Source: Muribaculaceae bacterium | GTDB taxonomy: Bacteria; Bacteroidota; Bacteroidia; Bacteroidales; Muribaculaceae | DNA length: 13,596 bases | NCBI GenBank assembly: GCA_029059965.1 | Contig: JAIDUY010000341.1 | Span: forward strand, 1 to 13,596 | Direction: 5' to 3' | Part shown: one piece after another, positions 6,629-13,596 of the stretch | Layout of the letters: the number at the start of each line of letters is the position of its first letter | Position numbering within the stretch: the stretch's first letter is position 1 | Program-made: the position numbers and the translations under genes | Notes under the pieces: model-generated | What the model was told of the DNA's origin: nothing | Databases searched by the model: none | Seen by the model: the letters and a program-made list of their open reading frames with translations, nothing else

Positions 6629-7275
6629 CACTCGACGACTATATCGACAGCCATCTCGGCCCCGAGCCCGAACACCTCGCCGGCCTCTACCGCCGCACCC
6701 ACCTGACGCGGCTCTATCCGCGCATGTGCTCCGATCACGCCCAGGGAGCGCTCCTCGGCATGCTCACCTCCATGATAAAACCGCGCCGCATCCTCGAATT
6801 AGGCACATTCACAGGCTATTCCGCCCTTGCCATGGCCGAAACCATGCCCGAGGGCTGCACGCTCGACACCGTCGAGCTCGACCCCGAGTACGAGGACGAA
6901 ATCCGCGCCGTCTTCGACGCCTCGCCCCGCGGAGCTGACATTCATCTGCACATAGGCGACGCCGAGGAGCTGATTCCCGGGCTGCTGGCACCCGGCACCG
7001 TGCCCGTCGACCTTGTGTTCGTCGACGCCAACAAGCGCCGCTACGCCGCCTACTACCGTGCCCTGATGCCCCTGCTGCCCGAGGGTGCCTACATCATAGC
7101 CGACAACACCCTCTGGAGCGACAAAATCCTGACGGCCTCCGCCCACCCCGACCCGCAGACCGCCGGAATCATGGAGTTCAACGACCTCGTCGCCGCCGAC
7201 CCCGCCGTCGCCAAGGCCATCATCCCCCTGCGCGACGGCCTGACCGTGCTGCGCAAACTCCCCTCCGCCGACTGA
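6625..7275 (+). CDS. Class I SAM-dependent O-methyltransferase (COMT-like)
   Basis: This 216-residue protein belongs to the cation-dependent catechol/caffeoyl-CoA O-methyltransferase-like family. The SAM motif ELGTFTGYSA begins at residue 58, followed by TVELDPEYE for the ribose hydroxyls. The presumed metal ligands are Asp134 in FVDANKRRY and Asp160-Asn161 in ADNTLW. Members methylate hydroxyl groups, mostly on catechol-like small molecules, but bacterial substrates are largely unknown. The ATG at 6625 is chosen for its ATGA overlap with the upstream stop; an ATG at 6610 would add five residues and a longer overlap. It is the last gene of the operon. No strong intrinsic terminator follows it. 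Confidence 0.9.
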   Translation: MTLDDYIDSHLGPEPEHLAGLYRRTHLTRLYPRMCSDHAQGALLGMLTSMIKPRRILELGTFTGYSALAMAETMPEGCTLDTVELDPEYEDEIRAVFDASPRGADIHLHIGDAEELIPGLLAPGTVPVDLVFVDANKRRYAAYYRALMPLLPEGAYIIADNTLWSDKILTASAHPDPQTAGIMEFNDLVAADPAVAKAIIPLRDGLTVLRKLPSAD

Positions 7276-7355
7276 GGAATATGTTAAAAAACGTCTGTTT
7301 TCGACACTTTTGCGGTTTTAAGGACAAAAAAAGCTAAAATTCGGAAAATTATTCC

Positions 7356-7363
7356 TATTTTTG
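7356..7363 (+). promoter_or_regulatory. -7 element for the TonB receptor-lipoprotein operon
   Basis: TATTTTTG is a full match to the Bacteroidota -7 consensus TAnnTTTG, placed 90 bases before the receptor ATG. No TTG is visible at the expected -33 distance; the upstream region is a run of A and T (7324-7355). The promoter may be weak or depend on an activator or an ECF sigma factor. Transcription would start near 7367-7370. Confidence 0.6.
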
Positions 7364-7410
7364 ACGTCCGGTTCACAAGCACGCTTTGGCGCGCGCGTAC
7401 GAACCGGCGT
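7364..7410 (+). promoter_or_regulatory. Leader hairpin / inverted repeat upstream of the TonB receptor
   Basis: CCGGTTC at 7368-7374 is perfectly complementary to GAACCGG at 7401-7407, and ACG (7364-7366) extends the pairing with CGT (7408-7410) past one bulged T. The 26-base interior is GC-rich and can form a smaller inner stem (for example 7381-7384 with 7395-7398). It begins at about the predicted transcription start, so it could be a 5'-terminal mRNA stem-loop. The half-site centres are 33 bases apart, about three helical turns, so a DNA operator is also possible. No T-run follows, so it is not a terminator. Confidence 0.55.
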
Positions 7411-7453
7411 TATTGTACCCTGAAAACCAAAAACACTATTTTAACATAATCGT

Positions 7454-10219
7454 ATGAAACTAAGACTGTTCTTGTTACTCCTGCTTGCGGCGGTATGGCC
7501 CGCGGTCAGCAGCGTGGCAGCAACCGTAGTCGGCGTGGTCGTGAACGGCTCCAACGGCAGCCCTCTGTCGGGTGTCACCGTCACGCTCCGTGACGCCGGA
7601 CTCCGGACGAGCACAAACTTCAACGGCCAGTTCCGCCTGGAGACAAGCGGCACCGGCTCCGACTATCTTGCCGTGACCGCCGACGGCTACGAAGCCTACG
7701 GCGCAGAGGTGGCCCTGACCGGCAGCACACTGAACCTCGGCGAAATCCGCCTCACCCCCTACAACTTCGGCGAGGACTTCTACGGCGACACCGACGACCT
7801 GCTCTTCGACGAGGCCGTGATGGAAGATGAGGAAGGCGCGGCTCAGGGCATCTCCGCCCTCACAGGCGCCAACGACAACATCTACTACAACACCGCCTCC
7901 TACAACTTCGGTCCCATGTACTTCCGCTACCGCGGCATGGACAGCCAGTACCAGAGCGTCTACCTCAACGGTATCCGTATGAACGACCTTGTCCGCGGCA
8001 GTTTCACATTCAACAACCTGCTGGGTATGACCAGCCGCGCTTTCCGCAACAAGACCACCACCATCGGCCTTGACGCGGCAAACTACGGCTTCGGCGACCT
8101 CGCGGGCAGTGTCAACTACAACACCACCACCGACCTCTACGCCCCCGGCTTCAACGGTTCTGTGGCCTACACCAACTCCAACTACATGCTGCGCGCCATG
8201 GCAACCTACGCTTCCGGCCTCAACAGCAAGGGTTGGGCATTCACTGTCAGCGCCATAGGCCGCTACGCCAAGGAAGGCGTCGTGGAAGGCACATTCTACA
8301 ACAGCTACGGTCTGTTCGCCTCCATCGAGAAGGTGTTCAATCCCAGCAACTCGCTGACCCTTACAGCCTTCGGCGGCCCCACACAGCGCGCCACCGGCCG
8401 CCCCGTAGTGCAGGAAGCCTACGACCTGGCAGGCACCAACCTCTATAACCCCGACTGGGGCTATCAGGACGGCGAGAAGCGTTCGGCACGAATCACCGAG
8501 ACCTTCGACCCCACCGTCATGCTCAACTGGCTCTTCAAGAAGGACAACACCGTGCTCAACACCGCAGTGGCCTTCCGCAGCATGTACTACAACCGCACGG
8601 CCCTCAACTACTACAAGGCCACCGACCCCAACCCCAGCTACTACCGCTACCTGCCCTCCTACTTCGAGGACCGCGACGATATGGCCGCTGCCGAGCTCTA
8701 CGAGAACCTCTGGCGCACCGACGAGGCTTTCCGTCAGATCAAGTGGGATGACCTCTATCAGATCAACTACCTGAACAACATTCAGAACGAGACCCTGCCC
8801 GAGGCCGATAAGAAAGGTTCGTCCTACATCATGGAGAACCGCATCAACCATCAGATCAACCTGATGTTCAACTCCTACATCAACACGCGCATCAACAGCG
8901 TGCTGAGCCTCCAGGGCGGCGTAAGCTTCAACTACACCCGCAGCTCCAACTACAAGACCGTGCGCGACCTCCTCGGCGGCGAGTTCTGGCTTGACATCGA
9001 CCCCTTCTCGGACCGCATGATCGCACTCAGCCCCGAGCAGCTGCAGAACGACCTCGACAACCCCAACCGCCGCGTCGGCAAGGGCGACCGCTTCGGATAT
9101 GACTATGATATTCACGCCCTCCGCGCCGAGGCATGGCTGCAGAACGTAATCAACCTGCCTCACTGGGACATCAACTACGGCCTCCAGATGAGCTACACCC
9201 AGTTCTACCGCGACGGCAACATGCGCAACGGACGCGCTCCCCAGAACTCGCTGGGACGCAGCAAGACCCTGCGCTTCGACAACGCCATGGCAAAAATCGG
9301 CGCCATCTACAAGCTCGACGGCCGCAACCAGTTCGCACTCCACGCCGAGTACGGCACACGCGCGCCCCTGTTCGACCAGGTATTCATCTCGCCCCGCGTC
9401 AAGAACACCGTGGCAGCAGGCGTCGAGAGCGAGCGCGACTTCTCCGGCGACATCTCCTACATCTGGAACTACCGTCGTTTCCGTGGCAGCATCACCGGCT
9501 TCTACACCCAGGTCGACAACGCCACCGAGCGCAACGGCTTCTACGACGACGACTATCAGACCTACGTCAACTACGTCCTCACCGACGTGAAGCGTGTATA
9601 TAAAGGTGTGGAACTTGGCATGGAGTTCAAGATCACTCCCAGCATCTCCGCCACCTTCGCCGGCATGTACTCCCGCTTCCAGTACAAGAACAATCCCCAG
9701 GGCACACGCTCCTTCGAGAACGGCCTCTACGCCGACACCACCCAGACCGTCTACCTCAAGAACTACTACCTCGGCTCCACCCCGCAGTACGCCGCCAACA
9801 TCGGCATCGACTACGCAGCGCCCAAGAACTGGTTCTTCAACGTCAACGGCACTTGGCAGGGCGACGCCTACGTGAACCTCGCTCCCCGCTACCACGAGGC
9901 TCTTCCCAACCTCTGGGAGCAGTTCGGCAGCTCCGTCGAGGAACTTCAGAAGAAAGTCGACGAGCTCTCCGCCCAGGACAAACTCAAGAACAACTTCACT
10001 CTCAACGCCTCGATCGGCAAGCTTATCTACATCAACCGCAAGGTAAGCCTCAATATCAATCTTAACGTCAACAACATCCTCAACAACAAGAACATCGCCA
10101 CCTACGCCTATCAGCAGGGCCGTCTCGACATCAAGGAGTACAACCGCAACAAGTACCCCAACCGATACACCTACGCCCAGGGCGTGCGCGTGTTCCTCAA
10201 TGTCGGTGTGCGTTTCTAA
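7454..10219 (+). CDS. TonB-dependent outer-membrane receptor with CarboxypepD_reg-like N-terminal domain
   Basis: This 921-residue protein is an outer-membrane beta-barrel that probably imports a ligand using TonB-ExbBD energy. Residues 1-23 are a signal peptide (MKLRLFLLL start, VAA end). Residues about 24-102 form a carboxypeptidase-regulatory-like beta-sandwich. Residues 106-128 are a strikingly acidic linker (EDFYGDTDDLLFDEAVMEDE) where a TonB box would be expected. The plug region follows at about 140-230 with YRGMDSQYQSVYLNGIRMND. The rest is rich in alternating aromatic strands and ends NVGVRF, the terminal-phenylalanine signature of barrel insertion. No secretin/TonB N-terminal (STN) domain is present, so anti-sigma signalling is unlikely. 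The partners downstream are DUF5689-type lipoproteins, not SusD, so it is not a standard SusC. The next gene follows after 15 bases. Confidence 0.9.
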   Translation: MKLRLFLLLLLAAVWPAVSSVAATVVGVVVNGSNGSPLSGVTVTLRDAGLRTSTNFNGQFRLETSGTGSDYLAVTADGYEAYGAEVALTGSTLNLGEIRLTPYNFGEDFYGDTDDLLFDEAVMEDEEGAAQGISALTGANDNIYYNTASYNFGPMYFRYRGMDSQYQSVYLNGIRMNDLVRGSFTFNNLLGMTSRAFRNKTTTIGLDAANYGFGDLAGSVNYNTTTDLYAPGFNGSVAYTNSNYMLRAMATYASGLNSKGWAFTVSAIGRYAKEGVVEGTFYNSYGLFASIEKVFNPSNSLTLTAFGGPTQRATGRPVVQEAYDLAGTNLYNPDWGYQDGEKRSARITETFDPTVMLNWLFKKDNTVLNTAVAFRSMYYNRTALNYYKATDPNPSYYRYLPSYFEDRDDMAAAELYENLWRTDEAFRQIKWDDLYQINYLNNIQNETLPEADKKGSSYIMENRINHQINLMFNSYINTRINSVLSLQGGVSFNYTRSSNYKTVRDLLGGEFWLDIDPFSDRMIALSPEQLQNDLDNPNRRVGKGDRFGYDYDIHALRAEAWLQNVINLPHWDINYGLQMSYTQFYRDGNMRNGRAPQNSLGRSKTLRFDNAMAKIGAIYKLDGRNQFALHAEYGTRAPLFDQVFISPRVKNTVAAGVESERDFSGDISYIWNYRRFRGSITGFYTQVDNATERNGFYDDDYQTYVNYVLTDVKRVYKGVELGMEFKITPSISATFAGMYSRFQYKNNPQGTRSFENGLYADTTQTVYLKNYYLGSTPQYAANIGIDYAAPKNWFFNVNGTWQGDAYVNLAPRYHEALPNLWEQFGSSVEELQKKVDELSAQDKLKNNFTLNASIGKLIYINRKVSLNINLNVNNILNNKNIATYAYQQGRLDIKEYNRNKYPNRYTYAQGVRVFLNVGVRF

Positions 10220-10234
10220 GCCAATAGCCTGAAT

Positions 10235-11995
10235 ATGAAAAAGACTCTCATATTACTTGCCGCAGGTGCCGCCATGCTTGCCGCCTGCGACGACGACTTC
10301 ACCCGTCCGCCGCTGGTGTTCCCTCCCACGGTAGAGGTTGAACCCACTACCACCATGGCCGAGTTCAAGTCCGACTTCTGGGCCACCGTGTCGCAGGGCC
10401 CCGCGACTGTGGGCTACCTCGGCATCGAGAACGACACCATCATCTTCACCGGCCGCGTCTGCTCGTCCGACGAAACCGGCAACATCTACAAGAACATCAT
10501 CATCCAGAGCCGTAACGAGGCCGGCGAGCAGGTGGCTGTCACCTTCGCCGTCAACGCTTACGACATCTACCAGACATTCCCCTTCGGCCAGGAAGTGGCA
10601 GTCTATGCCTCCGGCCTGCAGATCGGCGGCTACCGCGGCCTGCTCCAGTTCGGCACCGCCAGCGGCTCCGACATGACCTTCATGGGCGAGGACATCTTCA
10701 AAGCCCACGTCATCCGCACCGGCACCGGCCTGCCCGAGCCCGCCAAGGTCGACACCACCGTGACCACTGTGGCCGAGGTTATCGCCGCCAAGGGCGCTGA
10801 CGAGACCCTCCGCCAGTGGCAGAGCCGCCTCATCCGCGTCGACGGCGTCACCTTTGAGGATGCCGGCCAGACCTTCGCAGGCACCCAGACCACCAACCGC
10901 TACATCACCGACGCCGAAGGCAACCGCCTCATCGTCCGCAACAGCTCCTACGCCGACTTCGCCGACGAAACGCTGCCCTACGGCACCGGCTCCGTAGTCG
11001 GCATTCTGAGCTACTTCGGCAGCGACTGGCAGATTCTGCTCAACGACGCACAGGGCTGCATCGGCTTCGACGGCACCGCTCCCGAACCCGGCGAGACTCC
11101 CGGCACCGTAGCTCACGAAGGCGACGGCACACTTGCAAGTCCCTACAACGTGGCAAAGGCTCTCGACATCATCAAGGCCGGAACCATGACCGAGGACAAG
11201 GTGTACGTCAAGGGCAAAATCTCGACAATCACCGAGGTCAGCCCCGACTTCGGCAACGCCACCTACCGCATCTCCGACGACGGCACAAAGAACAACGAGT
11301 TCATCATCTTCCGCGGCTACTGGCTTGACGGCGCCAAGTTCACCTCCGCCGACCAGCTCGAGCTCGGAGCCGACGTCGTCGTGCTTGGCCAGCTCGTCAA
11401 CTTCATGGGCAACACCCCCGAAATGGCACAGGGCAACAGCGTTGTCAGCTACAACGGTCAGACCTCCGGCGGCGACACCCCCAATCCTCCCGCAGGCGAC
11501 GCCACAAGCATCTATGCCGGTCTCCCCGAATCCGCCACCGATCTTCCCGAAGGCTGGACCCTCGAGAACGTCAGCATGGGCGAGGGCCTGACATATGTAT
11601 GGTCGTGGAAGACCTACAATGAAAAGGGTTACCTCAACGCCAGCGCCTTCGCCGGCGGCAGCGCCAAGGCAGCCGAGGCCTACGCCATTTCGCCCGTAAT
11701 CGACCTCACCGGCGCCTCCGAGTGTGCAATGGCCTTCGACCACGCAGCCAAGTTCCAGACCACCCTCCGCACCCTCTGCGGCGTGGTAGTCCGCGAAGAA
11801 GGCGCCACCGCGTGGACCGCCCTCGAGATTCCCACATGGCCCGACGCCGGAGCGTGGACTTTCGTCAACTCCGGCTCCATCAGCCTCGCCGCCTACGACG
11901 GCAAGAAAATCCAGGTTGCCTTCAAGTACGGCTCCAACGACACCGGCGCCGACACCTGGGAAATCAAGAACCTCAACGTTACAGGTAAAAAGTAA
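10235..11995 (+). CDS. Surface lipoprotein: DUF5689-like, OB-like (DUF6359-like) and choice-of-anchor J-like domains
   Basis: This 586-residue lipoprotein has a lipobox MLAAC with the lipidated cysteine at residue 18. Three aspartates follow (CDDDF), resembling the Bacteroidota lipoprotein export signal that sends proteins to the outer face of the outer membrane. Residues about 38-270 match the DUF5689 pattern: a TTMAEFKSDFW start, then a GRVCSSDETGNIYKN strand pair and GILSYFGSDWQILL. Residues 296-410 (GDGTLASPYNV, then VYVKGKIS) look like an OB-type DUF6359 domain. After a GGDTPNPPAG linker, residues 425-586 resemble a choice-of-anchor J beta-sandwich (AISPVIDLTG, then NVTG at the end). It probably binds a ligand for the upstream receptor. 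The N-terminal half is paralogous to the next gene. Domain names are recalled, not searched. Confidence 0.82.
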   Translation: MKKTLILLAAGAAMLAACDDDFTRPPLVFPPTVEVEPTTTMAEFKSDFWATVSQGPATVGYLGIENDTIIFTGRVCSSDETGNIYKNIIIQSRNEAGEQVAVTFAVNAYDIYQTFPFGQEVAVYASGLQIGGYRGLLQFGTASGSDMTFMGEDIFKAHVIRTGTGLPEPAKVDTTVTTVAEVIAAKGADETLRQWQSRLIRVDGVTFEDAGQTFAGTQTTNRYITDAEGNRLIVRNSSYADFADETLPYGTGSVVGILSYFGSDWQILLNDAQGCIGFDGTAPEPGETPGTVAHEGDGTLASPYNVAKALDIIKAGTMTEDKVYVKGKISTITEVSPDFGNATYRISDDGTKNNEFIIFRGYWLDGAKFTSADQLELGADVVVLGQLVNFMGNTPEMAQGNSVVSYNGQTSGGDTPNPPAGDATSIYAGLPESATDLPEGWTLENVSMGEGLTYVWSWKTYNEKGYLNASAFAGGSAKAAEAYAISPVIDLTGASECAMAFDHAAKFQTTLRTLCGVVVREEGATAWTALEIPTWPDAGAWTFVNSGSISLAAYDGKKIQVAFKYGSNDTGADTWEIKNLNVTGKK

Positions 11996-12022
11996 GGCCC
12001 CACGCCTACTAACTATAAGCAT

Positions 12023-13596
12023 ATGAAAACTATCAAGTCATATATCTTAGGGCTGGCGGCGCTGGCGGCCTGCGCAGTGGCACTTCCCGCCTGCCAGGAC
12101 GACGTCGACGCTCCCGCAGTCGACATCCCCGTGGCCGCGAGCACGCCCAACATGACCATCGCCGAGCTCAAGGAGATGTTCTGGAGCGAGGACAACAACT
12201 ACGCCGACACCATCCGCAATGTCGACGATCCCTCGCAGCGCTTCATCATCCATGGCCGCGTCATCTCCTCCGACGAGGAAGGCAATGTCTTCAAGAGCCT
12301 CATCATCCAGGACGAGACCGCAGCGATGGCCTTCTCCATCGACTCCTACAATCTCTACCTGCACTATCGCCGCGGTCAGGAAATCGTCATGGACGTGACC
12401 GACATGTTCATCGGCAAGTACGCCGGCCTGCAGCAGATGGGCCGTCCCTCCTGGTACGCCAACGGCAAGACATGGCAGGTGAGCTTCATGAGCATCGAGT
12501 ACTTCCAGAGCCACGCCGAACTCAACGGCGTACCCGAAGTGGAGAAGCTCGACACCCTCACCGTCAATACCTTCTCGCAGATTCCCAACACCCCCGAGGG
12601 TCTGCGCAAATATCAGAGCCAGCTCGTCCGCTTCAAGAACGTCTACTTCGAGGACGGCGGCCAGAAGAAGTTCTCGGCCTACCACGCCACCAGCAACGAG
12701 GACCAGAACCGCAACATCGTCGACCGCAACGGCAGCACCATGATTGTGCGCACCAGCGGTTACAGCACCTTCTGGAACGAGACTCTGCCCGTGGGCAATC
12801 TTGACCTCGTGGGCCTTCTGAGCTACTACAACAACAACTGGCAGATTATCCTGATCGATGGCGACGGCGTTATCCGCACCGGCGACCAGCCCGGCACCAA
12901 GGAGAAGCCCTATGCAGTCGACGAAGTCATCGGTCTCGAAGCCGAGAACGCAGGCGGCCAGGGCTGGATCCGCGGCTACATCGTAGGTGCCGTGGCTCCC
13001 GAAGTGGAGACTGTAAGCTCCAACGCCGACGTCGAATGGCAGGCTCCCACCGTGCTCAACAACACCCTCGTAATCGGTCCGACGCCCGACTGCCGCGAAG
13101 TCAGCCGGTGTCTGGTCGTTTCCCTCCCCGCAGGTTCCGCTCTGCGCGAGAACGGCAACCTCCGCAACCATCCCGAAAACCTCGGCAAGGAAATCCTCAT
13201 CCTCGGTAACTTCGAGCAGTACATGGGAACCTACGGCATCACCGGCAACACCGGCAAGGCCGACGAGTTCGAAATCGAAGGCGTGACCATCGACACCGGT
13301 GAAATCGAAGCCGGCGCCGGTACTGAGGAAAGCCCCTACAACGTAGGCCAGATTGTGGCCATGAACCCCTCCAGCACCACCACCGCCGTCGAAAGCGGCA
13401 TCTGGGTCAAGGGCTATATCGTCGGCTCCATGCCCACCGGCGGCAGCTCCACAACCCTCAGCGGCACCATCTTCGGCCTCGACGACGCTGCCACCACCAA
13501 CCTCGTGCTCGGTCCCACTCCCGACTGCACCGACTATACCAAGTGTATCGGCGTCCCGCTCGGCACCGGCATCCGCGGCGCACACGCCCGGGCCAC
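12023..13596 (+). CDS. Partial surface lipoprotein: DUF5689-like domain plus tandem DUF6359-like repeats
   Basis: The frame is open from the ATG at 12023 to the window end (524 codons), so the 3' end is missing. The lipobox LPAC puts the lipidated cysteine at residue 24, followed by QDDVD, again an export-like acidic start. Residues about 44-290 form a DUF5689-like domain closely parallel to the upstream gene: GRVISSDEEGNVFKS matches GRVCSSDETGNIYKN, and LLSYYNNNWQIIL matches ILSYFGSDWQILL. Two DUF6359-like units follow, beginning at residues 294 and 435, each with a GYIVG strand and a GPTPDC motif. The start is 27 bases after the previous stop. It is probably a second subunit of the same surface complex, made by duplication and divergence. 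Confidence 0.8.
   Translation, partial: MKTIKSYILGLAALAACAVALPACQDDVDAPAVDIPVAASTPNMTIAELKEMFWSEDNNYADTIRNVDDPSQRFIIHGRVISSDEEGNVFKSLIIQDETAAMAFSIDSYNLYLHYRRGQEIVMDVTDMFIGKYAGLQQMGRPSWYANGKTWQVSFMSIEYFQSHAELNGVPEVEKLDTLTVNTFSQIPNTPEGLRKYQSQLVRFKNVYFEDGGQKKFSAYHATSNEDQNRNIVDRNGSTMIVRTSGYSTFWNETLPVGNLDLVGLLSYYNNNWQIILIDGDGVIRTGDQPGTKEKPYAVDEVIGLEAENAGGQGWIRGYIVGAVAPEVETVSSNADVEWQAPTVLNNTLVIGPTPDCREVSRCLVVSLPAGSALRENGNLRNHPENLGKEILILGNFEQYMGTYGITGNTGKADEFEIEGVTIDTGEIEAGAGTEESPYNVGQIVAMNPSSTTTAVESGIWVKGYIVGSMPTGGSSTTLSGTIFGLDDAATTNLVLGPTPDCTDYTKCIGVPLGTGIRGAHARA
12902..13596 (+). repeat. Two tandem DUF6359-like domain repeats (period about 423 bases)
   Basis: Unit A starts at 12902 (EKPYAVDE) and unit B at 13325 (EESPYNVGQ). 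Shared features in order are the PY-x-V start, W-(I/V)-(R/K)-GYIVG, L-V-(I/L)-GPTPDC, a second cysteine six residues further on, and a proline-glycine turn. Unit B is cut off by the window end. A third, more diverged copy lies in the upstream lipoprotein gene at about 11120-11460. Confidence 0.75.

Noticed and set aside
7285..7310. A possible terminator after the O-methyltransferase (AAAAC paired with GTTTT)
   Set aside because: The stem is only five A/T-rich pairs and too weak for intrinsic termination. The operon may end by Rho or read through.
7437..7444. A second promoter (TTG at 7413-7415, 21-base spacer, TATTTTAA) close to the receptor ATG
   Set aside because: It matches the -7 consensus at only four of six fixed positions, against a full match at 7356-7363.
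7475..9895. An 806-codon open frame on the minus strand, antisense to the TonB receptor, with similar long ones at 10253-12022, 12047-13585 and 2625-3737
   Set aside because: They are composition shadows. The plus-strand genes avoid the codons whose complement reads as a stop (TTA, CTA, TCA). The antisense proteins are low-complexity (rich in V, G, A, E, H) with no domain pattern, while the plus strand has clear families.

Overview
The window looks like an assembled contig from a GC-rich member of the Bacteroidales (Bacteroidota). The evidence is: promoter -7 elements of the Bacteroidota form TAnnTTTG, start codons preceded by A/T-rich stretches rather than Shine-Dalgarno sequences, a BspA-type leucine-rich repeat protein, a TonB-dependent receptor with a CarboxypepD_reg-like N-terminus, and lipoproteins with DUF5689-like and DUF6359-like domains and acidic residues after the lipobox cysteine. 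A Muribaculaceae- or Rikenellaceae-like gut bacterium would fit, but the family cannot be fixed from this sequence.

Layout. Positions 1-56 are not genomic: they match the Illumina Nextera i7 adapter with errors. The first 70 genomic bases (57-126, minus strand) hold the start of a truncated gene, possibly parE. A 205-base divergent intergenic region carries a promoter on each strand. From 332 to 7275 a tightly packed plus-strand operon encodes a secreted leucine-rich repeat protein, TrmB, Mrp/ApbC, AroQ, a GT4 glycosyltransferase, an extended-SDR epimerase-like protein, a 92-residue membrane protein and a class I O-methyltransferase. All but one junction overlap as TGATG, GTGA or ATGA; the exception is an 11-base gap before mrp. 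A 178-base gap (7276-7453) then holds a promoter and a strong inverted repeat. From 7454 to the window end a second operon encodes a TonB-dependent receptor and two paralogous DUF5689-type lipoproteins, the last cut off by the window end. No gene-free stretch exceeds 300 bases, and I see no tRNA, rRNA, CRISPR array or insertion sequence.

How the genes work together. The first operon mixes housekeeping functions (tRNA m7G46 methylation, Fe-S cluster delivery, shikimate pathway) with a cell-surface protein and a possible small-molecule or glycan modification set (GT4, SDR, membrane protein, O-methyltransferase). The second operon has the architecture of an outer-membrane uptake or binding system: a TonB-energised barrel with surface-exposed lipoproteins that carry two or more OB-like domains. 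No SusD homologue or glycoside hydrolase is visible, so it is not a conventional polysaccharide utilisation locus, and its ligand is unknown.
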